A DNA stretch of 64,000 nucleotides from CAYZGU01 sp964478165 (GTDB lineage Bacteria > Poribacteria > WGA-4E > JAJDTR01), in the NCBI GenBank assembly GCA_964478165.1, contig CAYZGU010000044.1:124001-188000 (forward strand), given 5' to 3'. The notes under the pieces are model-generated. The model saw nothing but the letters and a program-made list of their open reading frames with translations, was not told the DNA's origin and did no database searches. This document shows, one piece after another, positions 44,670 to 52,528 of this stretch. The translations under genes and the position numbers were made by a program. Positions within the stretch are counted from its first letter, which is position 1, and each line of letters starts with the position of its first letter.

Positions 44670-45251
44670 ATGCGTTTCACCACTTTGACATTTACTATTG
44701 CCATCTTAGGCTTGATTCTATTTGCAGGTTGCATAAATTCTGGCCCTCCTGTCAGATGGAGCCAAAATCTCGCCATCCAAGCTAATAGCAAAGATACGAA
44801 GTTTCATGACGATAATATGTATACAGTTGGAGAAACTGGACCCATCATTGAAGACGAAAAAGATATAAAATCGCAGATGGAAGCTGACAAGAATAGCGAA
44901 GCCGTACTCGAATGGGTGAGACCACAGACGATTCAACGTGTGGTTGTCAAAGCTGATGTTGGAGAGCTGGAGTTTTTTCGCATTCAGTACAAGAATGATA
45001 AGGGTGAATGGCGGACAATTAGTCAAGCTAGGGACCATGTACGAGAAAAATACGAAATCAAAATGAAACGACCAATAGTCACTCGTAAATTTCGCTTGCT
45101 GGTCCCACGAGCTTGGAATTCCCGTCGTGTCTCAGGGGGTAAACGTGCAACTAGAAGTGAAGGTGGGGCCCCAGTTCTAAGCTATAAGAAAATACGGGAG
45201 ATTGAAGTGTACCACATGTTACCACCCGAAGAAGCGATATCAACTGAGTGA
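44670..45251 (+). CDS. Lipoprotein related to the upstream one
   Basis: A 193-residue lipoprotein; signal peptide with lipobox LFAGC (Cys about residue 21). The mature part shows the same plan as the previous gene: PQTIQRVVVKADVGELEFFRIQYKNDKGEWRTI, KMKRPIVTRKFRLLVPRAWNSRR, a Gly/Arg patch (GGKRATRSEGG) and KIREIEVYHM near the end. The ATG at 44670 has AGGGGG about 8 nt upstream; the frame is open back to 44496 but that part is not lipoprotein-like. The two genes are 142 nt apart and probably a duplicated pair. Confidence 0.78.
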   Translation: MRFTTLTFTIAILGLILFAGCINSGPPVRWSQNLAIQANSKDTKFHDDNMYTVGETGPIIEDEKDIKSQMEADKNSEAVLEWVRPQTIQRVVVKADVGELEFFRIQYKNDKGEWRTISQARDHVREKYEIKMKRPIVTRKFRLLVPRAWNSRRVSGGKRATRSEGGAPVLSYKKIREIEVYHMLPPEEAISTE

Positions 45252-45844
45252 AATTGGCATTGTCTCTGAGTTAGTTGGGCGTGCTTTGAATGCCTCGATG
45301 CGATGCAAAGTCTTAGACATGCTACTGCCAAGCAGAGCCGATCCGCCAATCTAGGTAAGCTCTTCTTGGCAGTGGGCGTGTGTAAGGTATGTGTGCTAGT
45401 TCATGGTAGTTTAGACATTAGGTGGTAGTGTGTCGCTGGTACTTGCGTAGAGCCGCGTTCAGTTGGAAGGATACGGTTTTCACGGACCGGGACAAATCGT
45501 TTCTAACCGTCGAAAGGCATGCATTTCTCTTGTCATTCGAAGAGAAGCACTTGGTATCTAATATGCGCTCCTGTTCCCCTCGGTAATATGGGTAACTAAG
45601 ACTAGTCGAAATCCTAGATAATCTTCCGTTCCAATCTTCGAATGTACTCATTGCGGCGGAGCGGAGGATGCTCAAAATAATGTGATGTACCCCTTGCGTA
45701 TATTGATTGGCGTGCTCCAAAAATAACATTCTATCAACAAAGTATCCAGTGCGCTCGAATTGGTTGGATTCAAAGGAGTAGTCGAGCGATTGTCGGACAA
45801 GAAACTTAACATGTAACTATAATCTGCGAGTGGAAATTGGGATC
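45252..45844. other. Intergenic region with an inverted repeat
   Basis: About 590 bases between the lipoprotein pair and accA. It holds a 9-bp perfect inverted repeat (ACTGCCAAG at 45324-45332, CTTGGCAGT at 45365-45373, 32-nt loop) without a T run. A minus-strand frame at 45418-45729 (103 codons) has no motif and is probably not a gene. Confidence 0.5.
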
Positions 45845-46810
45845 ATGAAGTCAAAACCGCTGAATTTTGAAAAGCCATTAACCGAACTGACGCAATTTAT
45901 CATTCAACTCAAAACGTTTGCAAAAGCCAATCCTGCGCTAGATATTACCACAGGACTTGAAGCTCTCGAGGACAATGTAGAGAATCTTACTAAACAGGTC
46001 TTCCAAAATCTGACGCGTTGGGACAAGGTCTGGCTCGCTCGCCATGAACAACGACCACAAGCTCCTACATATATAGAAGCGTGCTTTGACGATATTATTG
46101 AGCTCCATGGGGACGGACTATCCGAGGATGATCGAGCGCTTATCGGCGGACTTGCACGATTTGGAGAACAAAAGGTAGTCTTTCTAGCTCACCAGAAAGG
46201 AACGAATCTGGATGAGCGTCGCGAGATGAATTTTGGTTATGCGCACCCGGAGGGTTATCGTAAGGCAAGGCGGTTAATGAAGTTGGCGGAAAAATTCGAT
46301 TGTCCTTTAATCTGTTTCGTAGATACTCCCGGTGCACACTTCGACCAACGCTCGGAAGAATATGGTCAGGCATTAGCGATTGCCGAAAATCTGGCTGAAA
46401 TGGTTCTGTTACGGGTTCCTATACTTGTTGTGATTATAGGTGAAGGGGGTAGTGGAGGTGCTTTGGCAATTGCTGTTGGCGATCGTGTGCTGATGATGGA
46501 ACATGCAATCTACTGCGTTGCTCCTCCGGAGGCATGCAGTGGAATTGTGTGGAAGGATCAGGGGCAACATGCTCCGGATGCAGCGGAAGGGCTAAAACCT
46601 ACAGCTAATGACTTGTTGGAGTTGGGAATTATTGATGGAATAATTGCGGAACCCCTTGGGGGAGCGCACCGAGACGTCGAATTGGCAACCAAACGGGTCA
46701 AAAAGTCTATTCGGAAACACCTTAATGTCCTGATAGAGATTGACTGTGAAGAGTTGGTTAGGCAACGAAATCAACGCTATCGAAACATTGGCGTCTATGG
46801 GGAAGAATGA
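45845..46810 (+). CDS. accA: Acetyl-CoA carboxylase carboxyltransferase subunit alpha
   Basis: Transfers carboxyl from biotin to acetyl-CoA in the first step of fatty-acid synthesis. Family marks: the N-terminal helical region, RPQAPTYIEACFDDIIELHGD, MNFGYAHPEGYRKARRLMKLAEKF, FVDTPGAHF, and VIIGEGGSGGALAIAVGDRVLM with the oxyanion glycine pairs. Length 321 residues is normal. ATG at 45845 (MKSKPLNFEKPL) is preferred over a GTG at 45830. accD is not nearby. Confidence 0.96.
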   Translation: MKSKPLNFEKPLTELTQFIIQLKTFAKANPALDITTGLEALEDNVENLTKQVFQNLTRWDKVWLARHEQRPQAPTYIEACFDDIIELHGDGLSEDDRALIGGLARFGEQKVVFLAHQKGTNLDERREMNFGYAHPEGYRKARRLMKLAEKFDCPLICFVDTPGAHFDQRSEEYGQALAIAENLAEMVLLRVPILVVIIGEGGSGGALAIAVGDRVLMMEHAIYCVAPPEACSGIVWKDQGQHAPDAAEGLKPTANDLLELGIIDGIIAEPLGGAHRDVELATKRVKKSIRKHLNVLIEIDCEELVRQRNQRYRNIGVYGEE

Positions 46811-46889
46811 AGTTGTTTAAACTGCGTTAACATCTGACCCATAATCATTTCCGATTGGCCATATCCTGATTCCTATAGATTTTCAAACG

Positions 46890-48050
46890 TTATTCAATTA
46901 TTTTCGTAACGCTACCTATTGCAATCAGTGCTCCCATTTTCTTCAGCTCGAATCGGCTTCCAATTTGAAGTGCCATTGGCACAGAAAGGGAAATGGAGAC
47001 GTACGTATGTTCTCCTGGATTGAGTATTGGTACATCAGGTGGTAAGCGCAGATTCCCGGAAACGTCTATTGTCCATAGATGAACTTCCGGTGTATCATTG
47101 TCAATGAGAGGAACGTGAGTTCTAGATTCCTGCTGTGTCATCATGTAGATAGCGGCTTTAAATGCCGTATAGGATCGGATACTTCTTGGTTCCGATACGA
47201 CCTGTCCCGGCAGAATCCATCCAGGTTCGGCATCAACTATAACCTCACCATCCCCCATTTCGACTAATCGAGTCTTAATGCGCTCGCCTTTGCCTACGAT
47301 ATCGAGTGCTTGTCCGACAGCGAGGTGCCCCTGGATTACATCTCCACGTAGTGTGGAGATGTAGTCCGGGTGGTCGTTGGCTTCACGGATGGGCATAAGT
47401 AGGGGCAGGTCGGCTGAATCCATTGGTTCAGGCATGCACCTCCCCATGGCGAAAATTACGTCCACGATGGGTTTACAATGGGTGGAGTCGAGATCTTGTC
47501 CCTTATATTTTAATGTTTTCAATGCGTCGCCAATGACGATTGGTGACTTCGACTCACTATAGCCACAGTCTGTGAGAATCTCACGAATCTCCATTGCACA
47601 TATATCAACCAACTCGGCATCGTCGATTTTTTCGCTCTGATTTAGAAACGTGATAACTGCCGGAATATGTGTTTGGCTTGCGAGTTGAATCTGCGTTTTT
47701 GACTCCTCTGTCACCCCATCGCTTGCGCTCACCACCCAGATTAAGCCCCGAATGCGAGGGCAACCACTAATCAACATTTTGATGTTATCTGCGTGACTGA
47801 GACCATCAATCTGTGTATAATGTCTACCGCCTGTTTCATAATCGATGCTTCGGTAACTGATGTCGACAGACGCACTAATCGTTTGGCGGGTTGGTTCTTG
47901 TGCTTCGATGTCCTGTCTGTCTGCGGGTGTTGAACCGATTCGTGATACAATTTTTCTTATTGCGGCGGTGAGTGAGGTTTTTCCTGCTCCGTTTCCACCA
48001 AGAGTACAAACGGTTAGTGCCTGGCGTCGGTATTTCCCTTTCCTGTTCAT
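46890..48050 (-). CDS. Divergent EF-Tu-like protein with altered GTPase motifs
   Basis: A 386-residue protein that lines up with elongation factor Tu from end to end (ALTVCTLGGNGAGKTSLTAAI; VMEIREIL-type helix AMEIREILTDCGY; GNLRLPPDVPILNPGEHTYVSI). The GTP-binding signatures are changed: the P-loop GHVDHGKT is GGNGAGKT, switch I RGIT is disturbed, DCPGHAD is DGLSHAD (the DxxG Gly is lost; His 86 remains), and NKCD is NQSE (N137). Domain 2 is shorter. It may not hydrolyse or even prefer GTP. It lies downstream of a two-component system, 267 nt away. Its function is unknown; translation elongation seems unlikely. Confidence 0.8.
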   Translation of the reverse strand: MNRKGKYRRQALTVCTLGGNGAGKTSLTAAIRKIVSRIGSTPADRQDIEAQEPTRQTISASVDISYRSIDYETGGRHYTQIDGLSHADNIKMLISGCPRIRGLIWVVSASDGVTEESKTQIQLASQTHIPAVITFLNQSEKIDDAELVDICAMEIREILTDCGYSESKSPIVIGDALKTLKYKGQDLDSTHCKPIVDVIFAMGRCMPEPMDSADLPLLMPIREANDHPDYISTLRGDVIQGHLAVGQALDIVGKGERIKTRLVEMGDGEVIVDAEPGWILPGQVVSEPRSIRSYTAFKAAIYMMTQQESRTHVPLIDNDTPEVHLWTIDVSGNLRLPPDVPILNPGEHTYVSISLSVPMALQIGSRFELKKMGALIAIGSVTKIIE

Positions 48051-48317
48051 AGTCTTTTCCTCTCGCCTGGTTAAGATACCAACGCGGTTTAATGTAGACG
48101 TGCGCCTGAGATGCGTGCTGAATCAGCTTGAGTTTGTGAAAAAGGAAAGACAACCCACGGCACTTGATGGTGTGGAACCCATCCTCATGGAACCTATTGG
48201 CGTATTCATCTACGAGCAGTGTCTTTCCAATCTTATTGGTGTCAGGCCCTCTTTCTTGAATGAAGAAGAGAATTGGACGAGAACAATCTTTTCAGGGTTT
48301 TCTGTGAAATCAGTGCC

Positions 48318-49667
48318 TCAACTTTTTGACTCAATTTCGTCACTATGTTTTGCTAGTGCGTCACGGAAGGTGGACGGCTTCATTTTTAGAAGCTTCGCGG
48401 ATTGCGTTTTGTTCCCTTTGGTTTTCATCATTGCCCAAGTGATTAGTTCTCTTTCCGTGCATTGTACAATCTTGTGAAATGAAGTTCCACCTGATGTATC
48501 ATCTAAAGCAATAGGGGTGGGTATTTTCAATTCAATCGGAATGTCTCCCACAGAGATAGTCTGTCCAGTGCGCATGGTGACAAGCCGTTCGATTGCATTC
48601 TCCAACTCTCCTATATTGCTGGGCCAGGAATATGCGAGAAGTATGTCCATTGCTTCTCGTGTGATGATGATGTCTTGATTCGGAGAGAATAAGTTCAGAA
48701 AATGGTTAATCAGGGGTGGAATATCTTCCTTGCGTTCACGCAAAGGTGGCAAAAAGAGCGGAACCACGTTTAACCGATAGAATAAATCTTCGCGGAATTC
48801 GCCTGACTTTACTCTTTCGCGAAGGTTCGCTGTTGTCGTTGTAACCAATCGTGTGTCGAGTCCAAGGTTTCTCACGTGTCCGGTCTGTGTAAACTCCCTA
48901 TTCTCGAGGATTTGGAGGAGTTTGACCTGTGTTTCAGACTGTAGACTTTCTACATCTGCCAGAAGTAGTGTGCCCCCTTGAGAAAGTTCAAGTTGTCCAT
49001 CTGCGCCCGTTTTACGTCCAAAGATTTCATCCTCCAATGCTACCGGTGATAGACCGGTGCAATATACACCCACAAAAGGTTGGTATTTCCGTTCACTGTT
49101 TAAGTGGATTGATCTTGCGAGCAATGCTTTTCCGACGCCTCGCTCTCCGTAGATTAGCACGTTGCTGTTAGAATCGGTAACAGCCGAGAGGCTGCTAAAA
49201 ATCTCCTGAATCTGTTGACTCTTTCCGACGATGTTGTGAAAAGGTGATGGTCCGATAATATTGTTGTGTGGTGGTTGCATTTCATTTTGCTTCGTTCTGG
49301 TGTCTTTCAGATGGAGTGTTTTCAATTTGTCGATCATGGAAATCAGTTCTTCGCTGGAGAATGGTTTTTTGATGTAGTTATGTGCGCCAAATCGCATAGC
49401 TTCAACAGCGGTCTCAACGGTGGCATATGCGGTCATAATAATCACATTAATGTGTGGGTGCTCTCGCTTGGCCTGCTTTAGAAAATCGATGCCGTGCATT
49501 TTAGGCATTCGCAAATCTGTAACGAGTACATCAAAGTGTTCATTGTCCAATAGTTTTAGACTTATGGCGGGGGATTCAACTGCGATGGCGTCATAGTTTG
49601 CCTCACGCAGGTCATCCCGTAGTGTAATTCGCTTAATTTTTTCGTCGTCAACAACTAATACCTTCAT
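48318..49667 (-). CDS. NtrC-type response regulator lacking the GAFTGA loop
   Basis: A 449-residue regulator. A receiver domain (1-120) has the acidic VVDDE, phospho-acceptor D51 (LVTDLRMPKMHG) and KKPFS. An AAA+ domain (about 140-385) has Walker A YGERGVGKALLA (174-180) and arginine-finger region FREDLFYRLNVVPLFLPPLRERKEDI. The GAFTGA sigma-54 contact loop is missing: EIFGRKTGADGQLELSQGG replaces it, about seven residues shorter. The Walker B is TLLLADVE instead of TLFLDEI. A Fis-type helix-turn-helix (KGNKTQSAKLLKMKPSTF) ends the protein. It overlaps the kinase gene by 4 nt. It probably acts without sigma-54. Confidence 0.9.
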   Translation of the reverse strand: MKVLVVDDEKIKRITLRDDLREANYDAIAVESPAISLKLLDNEHFDVLVTDLRMPKMHGIDFLKQAKREHPHINVIIMTAYATVETAVEAMRFGAHNYIKKPFSSEELISMIDKLKTLHLKDTRTKQNEMQPPHNNIIGPSPFHNIVGKSQQIQEIFSSLSAVTDSNSNVLIYGERGVGKALLARSIHLNSERKYQPFVGVYCTGLSPVALEDEIFGRKTGADGQLELSQGGTLLLADVESLQSETQVKLLQILENREFTQTGHVRNLGLDTRLVTTTTANLRERVKSGEFREDLFYRLNVVPLFLPPLRERKEDIPPLINHFLNLFSPNQDIIITREAMDILLAYSWPSNIGELENAIERLVTMRTGQTISVGDIPIELKIPTPIALDDTSGGTSFHKIVQCTERELITWAMMKTKGNKTQSAKLLKMKPSTFRDALAKHSDEIESKS

Positions 49668-51487
49668 ATTTCCGCCTGAATTTTTCCGATTGGTAATTTT
49701 ACAGAGAAGGTTGAACCGTGTCCAACCTCGCTTTCGAATTCGAGAGTGCCTTCATGTTGTCTGATGATCCGGTGGGAAACGGACAGACCAAGTCCTGTTC
49801 CCCTCTCTGAAATCTTTGTTGTATAGAATGGATCAAAAATCCGATCCTGAACGGGTTTTGGGATGCCAATTCCAGTGTCCGTAACCTTGACAAAAACATA
49901 AACGTCTTTCTTACCGAGCAATGCTTCGGACTCGGTATTTCCAGTTGTAAATAACAATGTCCCTCCATTAGGCATTGCTGCAATTGCGTTCAAGGCAAGG
50001 TTCAGAACGACTTGTTCTAGGAGGTGTTTGTCCCCGAGAATGGGGTCAAGGTCATGCGCGAATTGCCTTTCAATCTGCACGCCCTTTTCTTCTGCGCTGT
50101 ACTCAATCAGTCCAACGACTTCATTGACAACGTCATTTAGCGAAGTTGACGTTAGGCTGAGTTCGTGTTGGCGTGAGAAGTCAAGGAGTTTTGTGACAGT
50201 GGTCTCTATCCGACGGAGTGCTTCTTCCATGAGAGCAAGATATTCTTTGGTTTGTTGTTTGTTTTCTGGGTTACGCATGATTCGAAGAATGCAATTGATT
50301 AATCCATCCAATGGATTATTAATTTCGTGGGCAACTCCCGCGGCAATTTCGCCAGTTGCCGCCATCTTTTCAGAAAAAATGAGCTGTTGTTCCATTCGCT
50401 TTCGATCGGTGACATCACGAGAGACTAGCACGGTACCTAGATATTTTTCTTCGCTATCACGTACTGCCGCGTAAGTGTTTTCAAAATGCCGATCCTTAAT
50501 CTGGATACTCTGCTGTTCAATCGTACTACCGTCTCGTGAGAGATCCTGAACTATTTGTGACTGCACTCCGTAAGTATGAAGTGGTGTTTTAGGGTCTGCA
50601 TTTTCGAAATGAGGTGTTCGGCAACGCGAAAGCCTTACTTGAGACTGTTCCTGCTGAATGTTCTGGGCGGCCTTGTTTGAGAGTTCCACTTGGTTCTGTT
50701 CATCTACAAAAACGACGCCTTCTTGCATGCATTCAATGATTGACTGAAGCTTGTTCCGTTCAAACAATACCTCTTTGCGTGCGTCTTCCAACTCCAGCAC
50801 CTTTTCTTCCAAATTTTCCTTCAGTTCCCTCGTTTCCGCCTCACGTGCTCTCGCGGTATTGGTAATTGTCGTTGCTAGGTACACGGAGAAAAACAGGGTA
50901 CTAGTGAAGACAAATAGAACGCTCGCAACATAAATGGGATCCTGCCACAGGGTTGCAGGTAAGAAATTGTTCAAGTGGTGGTGTGGGAGAATCTGATAGT
51001 ACTCAAGCAGAATCAGCGAACTGAGAAGTAATGTGTTGAGTGCCGCGAGGACGTAACTAACTTTCTTAGATAGGATGATGCTTGCGATAACGAGGTGGAA
51101 GATGAAGTAGAAGATGAATGGGTTTTCGACGCCACCGCTGAAATGGATTAATGCGGTCAAGGAAAAAAGATCTAGGAGAATATGGGTACAGGCGTAGCGC
51201 TTAATTGATGCCAGGCGTTTGTCGGTGACATGTTTTGGATAAAGCCGAGGTTCAACATTGTAGAGCACCATCAAGGCGGCGATGACAAAAAGTGGCATTG
51301 GCTGATGAATGGTGCTTAGCCACAAACTTGCCATTCCGACGGTGACAAATACCCCTCCAATTGCAATCCAACGGAGTCGTTTGAGCCAGCCGATCTGTTT
51401 AATCAACTCGAGCTTGAGAGGTAGTTCCCGATCGATGATCTCTGGACGAGTGGTTGTTTTCTGTTTCACGACGGTGTGTAACCTCAT
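49664..51487 (-). CDS. Membrane sensor histidine kinase (PAS, HisKA, HATPase)
   Basis: A 607-residue kinase. Five or six N-terminal membrane helices (about residues 35-210) lead to a coiled coil, a PAS domain (about 240-370, EGVVFVDEQNQVELSNKAA), a HisKA domain with phospho-acceptor H387 in AGVAHEINNPL, and an HATPase domain with N box NLALNAIAAMP, G1 DTGIGIP and G2 ERGTGLGLS. It pairs with the regulator that overlaps its 3' end, and follows eutN by 26 nt in the same direction. The signal it senses is unknown. Confidence 0.94.
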   Translation of the reverse strand: MRLHTVVKQKTTTRPEIIDRELPLKLELIKQIGWLKRLRWIAIGGVFVTVGMASLWLSTIHQPMPLFVIAALMVLYNVEPRLYPKHVTDKRLASIKRYACTHILLDLFSLTALIHFSGGVENPFIFYFIFHLVIASIILSKKVSYVLAALNTLLLSSLILLEYYQILPHHHLNNFLPATLWQDPIYVASVLFVFTSTLFFSVYLATTITNTARAREAETRELKENLEEKVLELEDARKEVLFERNKLQSIIECMQEGVVFVDEQNQVELSNKAAQNIQQEQSQVRLSRCRTPHFENADPKTPLHTYGVQSQIVQDLSRDGSTIEQQSIQIKDRHFENTYAAVRDSEEKYLGTVLVSRDVTDRKRMEQQLIFSEKMAATGEIAAGVAHEINNPLDGLINCILRIMRNPENKQQTKEYLALMEEALRRIETTVTKLLDFSRQHELSLTSTSLNDVVNEVVGLIEYSAEEKGVQIERQFAHDLDPILGDKHLLEQVVLNLALNAIAAMPNGGTLLFTTGNTESEALLGKKDVYVFVKVTDTGIGIPKPVQDRIFDPFYTTKISERGTGLGLSVSHRIIRQHEGTLEFESEVGHGSTFSVKLPIGKIQAEI

Positions 51488-51513
51488 CCATTATGTTTAG
51501 AAGTGCTTTGCGA

Positions 51514-51801
51514 CTACTTCTGATACCAAATTTCTCCATCTACCTCAACGACATCAACAATTGCCATTATGACAGCATCAATGGGTTTATTCTTAGTCAG
51601 TTCGGTTTGCCGTGCTGAACTACCAGTTGCTACAAGTACCGTTTCACCAATGCCAGCCCCAACAGCATCCACAGCAACGTTGTACGTTTGGAGGAGATTC
51701 CCGCTTAGGTTGATGTCTTGGATAATCATCAGCTTGCTGCCGATTAATTTTTTGTCTTTTTGCGTGGCAACAATTGTTCCCGTAACTTTACCGAGTGTCA
51801 T
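51514..51801 (-). CDS. EutN/CcmL-type bacterial microcompartment vertex protein
   Basis: Small pentamer-forming shell protein that caps the vertices of bacterial microcompartments. The 95-residue product shows MTLGKVTGTIVATQKDKKL, the GSKLMIIQDINLSG loop, VDAVGAGIGETVLVATGSSAR and the late DAVIMAIVDVVEV strand. The start at 51801 matches the family; the frame extends 12 codons upstream. No shell hexamer (BMC-H/T) gene or enzyme core is near; instead a histidine kinase and regulator follow at once. It may supply vertices to a compartment encoded elsewhere, or have another use. Confidence 0.9.
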   Translation of the reverse strand: MTLGKVTGTIVATQKDKKLIGSKLMIIQDINLSGNLLQTYNVAVDAVGAGIGETVLVATGSSARQTELTKNKPIDAVIMAIVDVVEVDGEIWYQK

Positions 51802-52528
51802 TTTAGGACCCTTTCTAGCCTCAATTTCCAGTGGCAAACAACAGCCACAGACGCCTAAGCTACGTGCTTATACTAAACGCAAATCAGCACAATGTCAAGC
51901 TTTTTGTCTGAGGAAAAGAAAACGTTCGCTTTCAGATCTTCGAAGTAGTTCATTGATACTAATCCTTAATCGTTGATTGACAATTATCTATGTCCCATGA
52001 CACTTGCGGTTCGCATAGTTGCCTGCATGAAACGAAGATCGAATTTCTTGCGTTGGCTACCCATGAGTGTCATGGATAGACTCTTGGTTGCAGTGCACCT
52101 TCCTTCGGTTGGAAGGATAGCTCGTTGCCCAGATTATTTTTCATCAGTGCTAGACAGAAAGAGCCAACAGGTATAAGCCAAAGGAATGTTCTGTCGTCAT
52201 AACTATGACACAACAATTTATCTGCAAAGGAAGAGCGGGGGCCTCTTATTAGGCTGACGATTCAGCCTGGCATTGCTTGTCTGTCTTTTCTGGATAGTGG
52301 AGTGAGTGGCCCATATGAAAAAGCGAGCATATGAAGGAATACGGTTAGAGTTGAATTCTTGAAGCGTGGCAATTGGCTAATAGTGTTGCCAAATTCTTGT
52401 TCATATAAGGGGTGAATCGGTTGTGAGCGGTATAGTAACATCGGTGTTCAAAGTTTGCTTGTCAATTGGGTGAGAAGTTTATCCTGAAACAATAACGTTC
52501 GCTAGTGCTATTTATGGTTTAGGCAAAG
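51802..52528. other. Divergent intergenic region with a palindrome
   Basis: About 730 bases between the divergent eutN and PBP1A genes, expected to carry promoters for both. A perfect palindrome, AGGCTGA-CGAT-TCAGCCT, lies at 52251-52268. No strong -10/-35 pair stands out, and small open frames here have no motif. Confidence 0.5.
52251..52268. promoter_or_regulatory. Perfect inverted repeat in the eutN-PBP1A spacer
   Basis: 7-bp arms AGGCTGA and TCAGCCT around CGAT, about 260 nt upstream of the PBP1A gene. There is no T run, so an operator is more likely than a terminator. Confidence 0.35.

Noticed and set aside
45418..45729. Minus-strand open frame of 103 codons between the lipoprotein pair and accA
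   Set aside because: No motif, no ribosome-binding site and no related neighbour.
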